Positions 44,117 through 56,012 of a stretch of 64,000 nucleotides of DNA are shown piece by piece. Position numbers and translations under genes: made by a program. Source of the DNA: Caenorhabditis elegans. Its lineage: Eukaryota; Nematoda; Chromadorea; Rhabditida; Rhabditidae. The notes under the pieces were generated by a model. That model was given only the letters and a program-made list of their open reading frames with translations, was not told where the DNA came from and did not search any database. The stretch lies in the NCBI RefSeq assembly GCF_000002985.6, contig NC_003283.11, positions 5,208,001 through 5,272,000 of the forward strand, in the 5' to 3' direction. The first letter of the stretch is position 1. Each line of letters opens with the position of its first letter.

Positions 44117-45087
44117 GATTACACAGTGGCTCACTTCCTTGCTCAAATTATTAAATTTTTTGATTAGAAAGAATGAAAAAAAATTTAAAAACAAGGGTTT
44201 TCATGATGTCTGGTGAGAATGTTATTTGCTTTGTTAGAATAATGATTTCAATTTTCAGGAGATGTTTGTGTGTGTGTGTGAAAAAATATATTAAAAACGA
44301 TGAAAACATTCTCAAGAGTTTAAATGAAAAAAAAATCACGTATACAGGTAGGCATAGGTAGGCACGCTGGCAGGTAGGCATCTTTAGAAATTAAAGAACC
44401 ATTTAGGCGAATCGAAGGAAAAATTGAACGTGCTAAACCTTGTTCTGATAGATACTTTGATGTGCACCTTTCAAGGTGGAGTAACGCCAGTGGGGACTAA
44501 ATACGCTTATAATGATTCAAAGCAACCGAATATCATTAAAACACTCTAAACAAATTTTCGATGTTTTGTAATTTCCAGTCAAAGTTTTGGCATCTTGCCA
44601 AATTTCAATGTTGCATGTTCCAACCCCTACACTGGTCTAGTAGGAATAATTTAAAAAAAATTAAAGGATAAAAATGCGAAAAATATGAACGTTTTTTTGG
44701 CCGACTTTAAAAATTATGAGTGGCAGAAACTGAGTAATTGCCACTTTTTGAAAGTAAATAAAAAATTTTCAAAAAAGTTTTGAAAAATTTTATTATGACA
44801 TTTGGCCATTTTGGCACCATCGGAGTAGTTTTTAACACTTTCCCACTGGCGCTACTCCACCGTTAACAACGAACGGAAAAAATGGGTTTTTCGTCATGTG
44901 AGAACCTTGAAATTGAGGAAATGAATATTTCGCGATTGCTCGAGCTCAAACTCCGACATACAAGCGCTGCGATGTCTGGTTCTGATTGTGAAAAAAACAC
45001 TTGATAAAAAACTAAATTTTGTGCAAGATTTACGGGTTTAAAATTTAAATTTTTGTTTAAAACGTGTATATTTTTATCGACTATGTA
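44117..45087. other. Intergenic between receptors B and C, duplicated sequence
   Basis: No gene. Segments at 44390-44460 and 44880-45050 (for example CATGTGAGAACCTTGAAATT) are repeated at 47630-47700 and 47720-47870. The tandem duplication of B and C therefore included about 0.9 kb of upstream DNA. Confidence 0.6.
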
Positions 45088-47198
45088 TTATTTATAGGAT
45101 TGTCTTATTGAGATTTTCGACATAACTGCAACAGTTGATTGAGGAGATTTGCAACGTTTAATGCCAATTGTCCTTAGGCAATCGTTTCGAATTGATCTGA
45201 AAGTGGGGAATTTGTAGAATGTTTTTTGATATTCTTATGATAATCTAATGTTTTCAATCAAAATTTAATATACAAAAAAGTGTAGAAAAGTTTGTTCAAT
45301 TTGAAATTAATATTTAATTTGGTTGAAAATAATGACAAATTTTTCAAATAGTGCTGGAAAGTTGGAATTTGTGTTAAAATTTTTAAAGTTAAAAAAGCAC
45401 TATCTGAAGTTTTTAGAACTTTTCAACAAAAACAAAGATTAAAAAAAAAATCAAATTGAGCGACACTTTTCCTACATTTTTATAATAATTTTTTGTAATT
45501 AAAAGTTATACTATCATACCGAAATATGCAGTTCTTTTTGCAGAAAAAAGCCTCCTCTGCCGCACAGTCTTTAGGAGAAAAACTTAATTTCGGTCCTTTT
45601 CCCGTTTTTTATCACCCTTTATAAAACTTATATATAACAGATATGTATATGTTTTTATCTTCACGTAAAAAATTTACTTTTATTATAATTGAAAGTTGCG
45701 GGAAGTTGCTTAAAAATTGGCTCAAATATCGATAGGCCAATCTGAACGCTCACTCGGCGCATTGGATATTGGGTCAGTTTTTGAGCAACAAAATTTCAAA
45801 CGTTTCAAAACTAGAATCCACTTTTAAAAATTGCCTAAATTGTGAATTAAAAATCCCAAACTTTAGCTATGCCTAAACGTAATCAAAACAAACAAAACAT
45901 AGCTGTTCTTGTTCAACTTACTTATTGAATACTAATATTAAAATCGGGTGAATGTAGCAGTGTGAAATCCAGAACAAATTCAAAGTTGCTTGATTTCTGA
46001 CACTTGCCATGTCAATCAAATTTTCAGGAATCAAAATTGAATGCCACACACAAATCAGCAATGTAATATAGACTGTTACAAATGTTGACTGCACCAAAAT
46101 GCGGATCTCATTTCTTCGAGATTGGGCATTACTAGTTCCGGTTTTCTTCTGTAATTCAAAATATTATAAGCAAGTCAAAACTATCAAAATCCCACGACGC
46201 ATATAATGTAGGCTATGGCAAGATATGAAAGATAAGAAATTGCCAAACTCGGAAAAGATAATCCGATTTCCAAATGATCGAAGGTGGCAGCATGAGGGAC
46301 ATCAAAGTCGTAACCCCAGCCGGGAGGAGCAAACATCAAATTTTGAGTTATACATCCGTATAGGAACACATAAAAAACCCATGATAATATACAGATTATG
46401 GATATTTTGACAAAGATTGGGAATTTCGAAGTTTGAATTGTATTGGTAAATATTAGGACGCGGCATACTGATAATAGACTCATCATTGGTAAGTCTCCCA
46501 CCCAGCTTGTATTAATCATGCATCCAATTACCTAAACGTTATATTAGAAGCCTCTAAACTGAAATTGAATATCCGATTCTGAAATTGCCTAGTCAGAACT
46601 CTCCGCAAGTCATTATTTGCTTATTAAAAACTTTCAAAAAGGTTTGAAAACCTGCTTAAAATTTCATAAGTTTTCTGGAATTCTCAAAAAACAATAAACT
46701 CATAACGCCACTAACCTTAACCCATTATTTGTTCAAGAAACATTAACTCATGTTTTTAAAAGTTACAGTAATCCTAGAGTACACCTGCAGTATGTCTACA
46801 GTACTCCTACAGTACTTTTAAAGTTTTACACAGTAACCCTACAACACCCCATCACTGACCTTTTTCGATACTTACCCTGACAATCACTTCATATCTCTTT
46901 AAAATCTTTGGAAACACCAAAATTGGAGAACTGATAAAATGACCAGTCCCCTGTAAAAGTTGAAACGTCAGCACACAGATCATCAACTTGTATGGCAAAT
47001 TTGGGACTCTCCTGTCTTTTTTGTATGTTACCTAAAATAATACTATTCTTTAACTTTTTTGATCACCAAGCTAACCTTTATCACAATTATTAACAGTGGC
47101 GGTATGAAAATTGTAAATAAAAAATAGATGATTCCTATTTGAAGCATTTCGGGATCTTCATTAAACGTGAAAATGGATGTAGAATTTGGAGATTTCAT
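45088..47198 (-). CDS. Nematode 7TM chemoreceptor C
   Basis: Exons 47076-47198, 46876-47031, 46199-46531, 45922-46148 and 45088-45196; 315 residues. It is almost collinear with receptor B (MKSPNSTSIFTFNEDPEM start, TGHFISSPILVFP, INTSWVGDLPMMSLLSVCRV, PPGWGYDFDVP, LVFNK-type TM7 end, SIRNDCLRTIG tail). The exon 3 donor is weak (TGC|GTCGTG), whereas receptor B has CGT|GTAGTG at the same place. The last intron is 725 bp. Probably functional if that donor is used. Confidence 0.78.
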
Positions 47199-48141
47199 GG
47201 TTGCACAGTGGCTCACTTCCTTGCTCAAATTATGAAAATTTTTGATTAGACAGAATGGAAAAAAAATCACAAACAAGGGATTTGATGATGTCTGAAGAAA
47301 ATATTATTTTCATTGTTTTTTCAGAAGGAGTGTCGGAGATTCTGTTAACCTAAAAATTTCTCAAGATTGGGGGAAAGGAGGGGGTGAGAAACAATAGACT
47401 ACACTTTCAAAACAAATTTTTTCGTTTCAAAAATTCTCAAGAATCTGAACAAAAAAAATTAATTCGCTGAAAAATTCCCTCGTCGGGGGTAGGCACTTAG
47501 TCAGATAGGTAGCCAGCCAGGCAGGGTATAAATAGGTGGGCATATAGGTATGTATATGAACACGTAGGCAGTCAGGTTACCGATGTAGGCAGCATGTTAG
47601 GGCGCGTTAAGGAATTTTTTTTAAGTTTAGGCGAATCGAAGAAACATTTAAACGTGCTAAACCTTGTTTTGATAAATACTCTAATGTGTACCTTTAACAA
47701 AAAACTGAGAAAATGGTTTCTTCATCATGTGAGAACCTTGAAATTGACGAAATGAATTTTTCGCTATTGTTCGAGCTCAAACATACAAGCACTGCGATGT
47801 CTGGTTCTGATTGTGAAAAAAACAGGAAAAACACTAAATTTTGTGCAAGATTTACGGGTTTATAATTAAAAGTTTCATTCAGAAGGTGTATACTTTTATC
47901 TAAACTCATTTTTTTGGAAAAACGTTCACTTCGTTTTTTCTAAAAAAAATTGTAACATTTTAATGAAAATATAAGACGTTAATTCAAAGACCTTAAAAAT
48001 GAACAATTTTGTCAAAAGTATAATTTATTGGGTGTTCCATTCAAACTAATTAGCAAACAAGTTGTTATTCAAAATGAATTTCAGATAAGTTATCTGAAAG
48101 TTCAGCTAATGACAAATTAAAACGTATTAATGGATGTAGTA
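47199..48141. other. Intergenic between receptors C and D
   Basis: No gene. A GTAGGCA/AGGTAGCC-type short repeat lies at 47490-47590, then the duplicated block shared with 44390-45050. Confidence 0.5.
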
Positions 48142-49423
48142 TCATGAAGATCTTGGTGGTTTCCAAACACGTTGTTGAGTTGAACTGTTATATCTTAATT
48201 TCAGTTTCAGCAAGCAATCAATCCGAATTGTCCTGAAAAATTGTGAATTTTGGTTTTGATAGAAAAATGAAGCTTATAATCATTGGACGTGTGATTATTT
48301 TATTCATTATAAAATTTAAACTCACTTATGAAATATCAATATAATAATTGGATGACAGTAGCTGTGCAGAATCCAAAAACCATTTGCAATTGCTATGTTT
48401 CTAAATTTAGTCATATCAATAAAAGAAACCATTGTAAAGATAACTGGATGCCATACAACCACTAGGCATGCCATGTATGTGGTTACAAATGTCGACTGAA
48501 TGAGAATCCGTATTTCATTTTTCCTCGATTGATTACTGCCGTTTCGATTTCTTTTCTTAAACGAAACTTTTATTTTGAAGAAGTTTAAGATTGAAACTTA
48601 CAGAGCAAATCAGAAAAATTATAGTGAGGTAGGCGAAATAAGATATCGCCAAGCACGGAACTGTTAAAAATATTTCGAGCATATCAAACAGTTCTGCATA
48701 TGGAACACTGAAATCATATCCCCAACTTGGCGGTGAAAACATTAAGTTTTGAGTTATACAACCAGCAATGAATACGAATAGAACCCAACATACAATGCAA
48801 ACCACTATCATTTTCACTACTAAAGGAGTTATACGAATTTCCATTGAGTTGGCAAAAATTAAAACTCGGCAGATCGCTAAGAGAGCCATCATTGGTAATT
48901 CACCTATCCAGCTGGTATTTGCCATGCATCCAAGTATCTGAATTTTTTTAGTTCAAATTGAATTCTTTCGTCCATGGTGTTTAGTTGAAAAGGAAACTAT
49001 AGCATTATCAGCTACCGTCTCCGCGAGCCATATACTTTATATTTTGAAATTTTTCCAAAAGTTTTTAACGACAAGTAATAAATAATTTTACTCACCCGAA
49101 CAATAACTTCAAATTCGGTAAGCAAAGCAGGGAATACAAGTATTGGGGATGTTATAAAATGACAAATTCCTTGCAAAAGCTGGAGTAATAAAATAAAATT
49201 CATCAATTTATATGTAAAGTTTGGAGTTGTTTTATCTTGTTTATAAATTATCTGAAATTGATAATAGGGTTAAAACAAATTGATTTTTTCTTACTATTAC
49301 CTTCATAATTACATAAAATAATGGAGGAATAAATATTGAAATCGCAAAATATAGTATTCCAACCCAGATCATCCGAACATCTCTGTTCAATGCAAAAAGT
49401 GACGTTGAATTTGTAGCCTTCAT
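48142..49423 (-). CDS. Nematode 7TM chemoreceptor D
   Basis: Exons 49301-49423, 49096-49251, 48602-48937, 48326-48555 and 48142-48232; 311 residues with standard GT-AG junctions. MKATNSTSLFALNRDVRM is followed by TM1 (WVGILYFAISIFIPPLFY), CHFITSPILVFP, NTSWIGELPMMALLAICRVL, PPSWGYDFSVPYAELF, RKNEIRILIQSTFVTTYM, a TM7 of NGFWILHSYCHPIIILIFHK, and the tail TIRIDCLLKLK. Clearly the same family as B, C, E and F but more diverged. No inactivating change is seen. Confidence 0.83.
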
Positions 49424-50035
49424 CGTTAAAAATTGACTGAATGCCTGTTGTTTTTTTCAAGAATAGGAACCTGCAATAAATCACGCTATTTGGAAATTGA
49501 GTTGTTCACGTTATAGTTGGCCTTTCTAGAAAAATATTTTTCGCAGAAAAACTTGTTAGATCTCCGGAACGTTGAAAACAAGTTAGATCTGGAATTCTGA
49601 CAACTCAATTATGGATCATTTGGACAACAGAAACCAGCCCCTGCCTGAATCACTGTTGTCGTTACTCACCAGAAAATCTACACTCAACTTATTAAATTTT
49701 GATCGGAAATTTTTTCATTCACAATTAGTGCATTTTTTGCTTTTTTGAGGCATTTGAGGATTTGCTCCAACAGTTGTTTTTACAGACTTGAACTTTTTGA
49801 AAACATTTCAAAAATGCATAGGTATTTTTTGTAAGTCCTCGAAGAACAGCTTTTGGAGCAGTTATATATGCATCGAAAATAGTGAAAAAATTTAAACATT
49901 TTAAATCGGACATTAAGAGGTTGAAATTGGAACTTTGCCTAGTAAACCCAAAAAAATTATCCTTTTTATTGAAGCATTGATATTTTATTTCACATTTGAA
50001 CATGAGGAAAAAAAACCATCAAATATAAATCTTTC
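49424..50035. other. Intergenic between receptors D and E, with an unassigned minus-strand ORF
   Basis: An open frame at 49725-50003 (minus) could encode 92 residues, starting MFKCEIKYQCFNKKDNFF and ending in a Cys/Lys-rich stretch (CFQKVQVCKNNCWSK). It has no recognised domain and no flanking splice evidence, so it is noted rather than called a gene. Confidence 0.3.
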
Positions 50036-51548
50036 TCATTGAGATTCGATATTATGCTCGTTATTAGCCGAAGGATTTATCGGGTGAATTGAAGAAAGTT
50101 TCGAAAGAATGTCACTTCGTGATGGCCTACTCGGCCTTTTCTTGATTTTAAGAAATCTAAGGCATTCATCTCGAATTGATCTAGAAATTTTAGGATTTCA
50201 ATAATTAAATTCGTGAATTTTGACTTACTTATTACAAACCAACGTCATTATTGGGTTGACATAGCAATGAATAATCAGACAACAATTAAGAATTGCTTGA
50301 TTTCTTTTGCTCTCCATATCAATAAACGAGATCTTTGAGAATAATGATTGGTGCCAGACAAATATCATTGCAGTTATATAAGTTGTTACAAATGTCGATT
50401 GAACAAGAATTGCAATCTCATTTTTCCGCGAATGTACACAACTTACAAGATTTTTCTTCTGGAAATAAAAATTCCAGGAAATTTATTATTGTATTCTAGT
50501 TTGTTAATACCGCATAAATCAAATAAGCCATGAACAGATAAGCAACATAGGATGATGCTAAGCACGCGAAGCTCAACAGCACTTCCAAATTAGCCAATAT
50601 TTCTGCACTTGAAACACTGAAGTCATAGTCCCATCCAGGTGTCACTAGTTGCATATTTAGCGTGGCACATCCCACAAATATCAGGAACATTGTCCATGTG
50701 ATGATGAGGAATAAAGCACATTTTATAGAATTTGGAAACTTTTTTGAATTTATGATATTTGAGAAAATGAGAATTCTGCAAACTGCTAAGAGAGTCATCA
50801 CTGGAAAATCGGCGATCCAAAGACTGTTCATTATGCAACCCATCATCTGAATGTTTTTTATGTGTTAATATTTTAAGTACAGTATTTAATGCGGAAATAG
50901 TTTTAAACCATTCCAATAGTGTTAAAAATTCCAAATTTTGAAAGGTTTGTGTTTACAGTCAAAAACTGGTGAAACCTTCCTTTTACCTATCATAATTTTG
51001 GAAGTCGACCAAAAAACAATTATAAACTCTGATTTTGTTTTAATTGTTTGTACATAACCTTCTAGAAAGCAAAATTGCCGCTGTGCTCGAAGTTTTTAAA
51101 AAAGCTCAAATTTTTTTGAAAATTTGACAATTCCCCAAAACTTTAACTGAAACTTTTGAAAAATCAAAAAAAAAAAAATTAAGAGCTTTATTATGATATT
51201 TGGCCATGCTGATATATTAAAAGTGTATTTGCAAAATTGAACCCACCCTAATTATAACATCAAGCTTCATAAGCAAGTTTGGAAAAATAAGCATCGGGCC
51301 ACTGATAAAATGTGAAATGGTTTGACCAACCTGGCAGAAATTGATCAAATTCATAAGTTTATAAGTTAAATTTGAATTTTCTCGATCCTTGATGCAAATT
51401 GTCTAAATTGAAATTTATATACAATAAAACATTAGAAACTCACTTTCATCAAAACAAAAAATACAGGGAAAAGTGGCAGAGCAATACAAAAGTATGCAAC
51501 CCCGTATTTAACCATTGCCACGTCATTATTAAGTTGGAATAAAGACAT
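50036..51548 (-). CDS. Nematode 7TM chemoreceptor E
   Basis: Exons 51444-51548, 51247-51402, 50511-50846, 50229-50458 and 50036-50180; 323 residues. MSLFQLNNDVAMVKYGVAY leads into TM1, then SHFISGPMLIFP, GCIMNSLWIADFPVMTLLAV, TPGWDYDFSVSSAEIL, RKNEIAILVQSTFVTTYITA, a TM7 ending CYVNPIMTLVCNK, and a longer tail starting SIRDECLRFLK with RPSRPSRSD. Splice sites are canonical, including a CAG acceptor before the MMGCIMN exon. The C-tail is the longest of the group. Appears intact. Confidence 0.83.
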
Positions 51549-52331
51549 ACGACACAAGAGGTGTGCAAACTGAATGCAAGAGAATCACAATGTTTGAGAA
51601 AACTTTTGATTTTCAAGCGCACCTTGTTTCTCAAAACCGTGAGAATATCTAATCAACATGTGATTGGTTAGATTAAACTACTAAACAACTTTTGAACTTG
51701 AATATGCGTGCCAGGAACTAGGAATATTAAAACAATTTTATTAGTATAACAATTTTAAATTAAATTAATCCTTTTGATATCTAATAAACATAAATTTGAG
51801 AGTAAAAATGTGAGCTTTGGTTTTGATGTATTTATAGCCCTATGTAGTTTGAGTTTAACCAATGATCAAGTATGTATATGGTTATGCTTGGAATTGTGCA
51901 TTTTTCAACAATCTGCATATGGTCCCAGCTTTTTGGAAAGTGTTGGGTAAATTTCCAATTTAGTGCCAAAAATGTTTCACTTCGGCAATTGGTTAAACCT
52001 TCCTGGCAAGCTTTTCCTCTCTGCATCTTCACCAATTCCGTAGCAATTTTCTGGTACCAAAATGGAGTTGCCGATGTTTATAATTGAAATTGTGTTGTAA
52101 AAAATGTATTTTCATCGGATATTAAAATAAAACCAAAAAAATATTTTTGATAGGAGTTGAAAATTTAGTTTGGTCAAATTGAAAAGTTGTATACATTTAA
52201 CTTTTGTCATAATTTTTCTCAATTTTCTATGTTATTTAGGCTCTTAGTATTTGTAGTTACTTGCTATAAGTTTTAAAACGTTTTAAAAACTCTATATGTA
52301 GACGAAAAAAACTAAAATTGTAAAAATTAAA
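51549..52331. other. Intergenic between receptor E and esterase CE6
   Basis: An open frame at 51832-52035 (minus) with Cys-containing sequence (GKACQEGLTNC, SWDHMQIVEKC) is unassigned and could be an exon remnant of a small secreted protein. No complete gene is supported. Confidence 0.3.
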
Positions 52332-55099
52332 TTATCCTGCTCTCGCATTGATAACAACTCTCTTCGAAACCTTTCCATAGACAATTTGTTGATACTTCTT
52401 CGAATTTTTGTTAATATCATCATAAATGCGCAGCCGTCCATTTTGGAAATTATCGGACATTTCGCAAGTGGGATAGTCAATCTTATAATACATATTCGGT
52501 TTGAGAATGGTGTACGGTTTCCACGGTTTTGTTCCCGATTTCCCGTTTGGATCGCTGGAAAATTGAAGGTTTTCTTAGAGAAGAAATTGAATTGAAACAC
52601 ATACCCGTATTTAACAAAATTTGCCATCAAGGTTCCAGACATATCCATAACTTCCATTTCTTCATCTGTTGGAGTGAAATTTGCCATTACTCCACTTCCA
52701 AAATAATATTTAAAATCCGAACTATGAGAAGCTTCCTTGAATGGTTGCATTAGCTCAACCATATCTTTGGTTGCATCATTGAAATAATTAAATGAACCCA
52801 AATAAACTTTGTTTCCATATTTGACGTAGGATTTCACAGCGTCAAGAGTTCCACTATTAAACACAGAATCGCTGACATACTGCACCAACTTTGAATTTAA
52901 AATCGAAATTTCCTTAAATGAAAACTCACATCTACTACTCTTCTATTGACTGTAGCTTTATCAGAAGCGTTCACATCTTTTAAATAGAAACCGGTCAGTT
53001 TTTTCTTCACATCTGCATAATAATCTGTGACATCCGGTCCATAAGTTTCATTAATAAATCCTTCGAAATTGTTATAAGCGTTTGCAAATAAGGGATTGAA
53101 AATTACTGAAAACTTTCAGGCATTTCTAAACTTTCAAATTTCATAAGCAACTCTTACTCATTCCAACAGATTCCATTGTAACTACAGTGATTAGTGCATC
53201 TTTCTTTGGAGCTTCTCTTCTCAAAATATCAAATGGTTTTGGGAAGAAATCTCCATCAAAATTAGGAATAAATGGAACAGCTCCAGCTGCTGTTGATTGG
53301 AACCCCGCAACTTCTTTGAACTTTGACACGTTTTGAGCCATATACCAATCGAATAAGCTTTGAGAGTCTGCATGAAAAGTGATTTTTAAATCAAAAAGCT
53401 TTAAACCTACCGGTTCCAGTATAACCCTGAAACTGTGCAAACTCTTTACAAACTCCAACTTCTACATCTTTAGGTCGAATTGCAAAATTGCAAAATGCCG
53501 TTCCAGACATGGATATTGATCTTTGAAATAGCTCTGAAATTTATTAATCAAAAAACTTTTCATGAAAAAACAAAAAAAAATTGCTATCAAACCGTACGAT
53601 TTGAATGTGGGCTCAGCGATAAAAAATCAGTGCTCGTAGCTCCTGCACTTGTTCCGGAAAGTGTCACACTTTCAGGATTGCCTCCAAACGATGCAATGTT
53701 ATCTTGAACCCATTGAAGTGCTAGAGTTTGATCCCATAATCCATAATTTCCATTTGCAATGCCATCAGCAATTGTTAGAAATCCAAGTGGTCCAAGACGA
53801 TAGTTCATTGTAACGACGATTACATCTTTCAGTGGAAGAGTTCCGGTTAACGAGTAATCGTCCATATAAGAAGTGAATCCAATTTCATAGCCACCTCCAT
53901 AAATATACACCAATACTGGAAGACCCTTTGGCTGAAAATATTCTAAGTTGTACCACGGGACAAGAGGCGGGGGGGGGGGGGGGGGGGGGGGCGTAAAATG
54001 CCGACCAGGAACTCTTATACCAATATTTTTTAATTAAAATCCATGATAAAATATAGATGGATCTATTGAAAAAAAGTGCTCAAAAATTGGCTAAAGGTTG
54101 GAATTTGCCGAAATAAAATTCGATTTTTCGTCGGATTTTTCCCACAATGTCCCCACAATTTTTAGCACGTTTTTCATCTACATAGTTTGAATAAAATAAC
54201 AGCTATTTCCAAAAAAAAAATTCAATAATTTATAAATTCTATTACTGGTAAAATAAGGTAAAATATAAGGAAAATATGCCAAATTATAAACTTCTAAAAT
54301 ATAATTCCCAATTTTCCCACGACTTTTGGGCACTCCTAAATATTTCAAACGAATTAAGGGTTATTATTAGATAAATCAAATGTGTTTTTATGTTCTATTA
54401 ATAAATTTTCATAAAAAACATTTGGAGAAAATGCCACACTGGTCCCAAAAAGAACAAAACCAGAGATGGGCGGCAATTGCCAAAATTTCAAATTTCCTAA
54501 TTTCAACGATAGGAAAAATTTTTTGGAGAATAATTTTTATTCCCCAACTTATTGAATTGGAATTTTTCGACAATTCAAATTGCCGCCAACCCCTGAACCA
54601 AACTCACAAATTCCGCCAACTTCCATCTCGGTGCAAAAACATTCAAAGTGAGACAATTTTCCTCGGCAAATGCTGCAGTACTTTTTGCAGTTAGCTGGAA
54701 TTTTGAAATTTTTTTAGCCGGAATATTTCCATATATAAAATTACAGCTGCAAATCTTCCAGTCTGAGGACATCCCGGCCCATATTCGTAACAATCTCTTG
54801 GCTCTGTCCACTTCTCCGCTGCCACTGGTTTTTTGAATTTTAAAGCTCCCACTGGTGCTTTTGCAAATGGAATTCCAAGATAGCCATCAACTATTTTTGT
54901 TCCCTAAGTTTTCAATTATGGATTATGGAGTTAACAAATTGTTACTTACATTTTTATGTTTATAAATATTTCCTCTAATTGGTCCACAAGGTGCATTCAA
55001 AATTTGAGAGTTTTTCTCCGGCGTCAAATTAACCAAAAATCCTCCTTCAACAATCGAAAGTAGTAGACAACCAATTCCCCAGTAAAATGAAAGAGACAT
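52332..55099 (-). CDS. Carboxylesterase CE6 (type-B), secreted or ER form with signal peptide
   Basis: Exons from the 5' end: 54950-55099, 54745-54903, 54608-54694, 53598-53931, 53411-53533, 53158-53367, 52930-53105, 52605-52888, 52332-52554; 581 residues. The N-terminus MSLSFYWGIGCLLLSIVEGG is a signal peptide, and the sequence after it (GGFLVNLTPEKN) aligns with the very start of CE1-CE5. Catalytic motifs: VYIYGGGYEIG, LSGTSAGATS, Glu in TMESVGM (paralogues have EGLGF) and His in ASHSSDFKY (paralogues HGSD). The triad is kept but its surroundings are altered. The C-terminus (VYGKVSKRVVINARAG) is longer than in the others. TTTATAAACC at 55146-55155 is a TATA box 47 bp upstream. Intron 3 (676 bp) holds a 23-base G run. 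Confidence 0.88.
53969..53991. repeat. 23-base homopolymer G tract in CE6 intron 3
   Basis: An uninterrupted run of G on the plus strand (C on the transcribed strand copy). It can form a G-quadruplex. In C. elegans such tracts are known deletion-prone sites when the DOG-1/FANCJ helicase is absent. Confidence 0.9.
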
Positions 55100-56012
55100 C
55101 GCCAAGTATGGCTGCTGTCAAATTATCCTTCACCAAATTTCAGGGTTTATAAACCGTGTGAAAAATGAAATAAACTAGAATTAAACAACGAGATCATAAC
55201 AACTTAGAACAAGGAACTGTGGACGGAAAATTTAAAAACTGAAAACACACATTTTTAGTCTGACAAAAATCATATTGTAATCCTCGTATTTTGATCAGTT
55301 TACAAATATTGTATTGTTTCTACAGCCGGTTCAATAAATCACGGTGAAATGAACTGTGATTTTTTTTCCGCTGACAATTTTTGATCAACCATCTAGGAAG
55401 CAAATAGCCGCTTTCCAAATTTTTTAGTGTTTTTCAACTTCGAAAAAAATATAATGAAATTTTAGAACTGAAGGTAAATTCAGAATTTAAATGATCATAA
55501 GAAAAACTAAACGGTAATATTAAGCTATTTCAATTTAAAGGGTGGAGTGGCGCCAGGTAGTTTTAAAAAAATTAAAAATCACACCTACAACATATATGGC
55601 TGCAAAATGACCAAATATCATAGTAAGACTTTTCAAAAAAATTTTTGCAATTTTTTATTTTATTTCAAAAAGTGGTGACTCCGTTTTACCACTTTTTTGG
55701 AAGTCTTATAGTCAGATCGAAAAAAAATTCCTTCGAATTTTATAATCTACTTATGTTTCAAATTTGTTTTAAAATATTGTAGACATTCGAACATGCGACA
55801 GTCAAAAATGGCCAAAACTCAGTAATTGCCATTTTTGACCGCCAAAAAATGTTTTTCAAACTTAAAAAAAGTTTTACTATGATATTTAGACATCTTGGCG
55901 CAATAGAAGTGGGCTTAATTTTTTAAACATTTCAAACATCTACACAAAAAATTTAAATCATTTTTATTTAATGCACTGTAATTGTTTCAAAGTTCAAAAT
56001 ATATTCTTGCAA
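55100..56012. other. CE6 promoter and intergenic region before receptor F
   Basis: CE6 TATA box at the left. The remaining 850 bp is AT-rich with no gene seen. Confidence 0.45.

Noticed and set aside
52292-52888. Uninterrupted 198-aa minus ORF over the CE6 3' end
   Set aside because: After VKYG it runs into intron sequence in the wrong frame; the spliced model gives the conserved NxNGK...YYKIDYP end instead.
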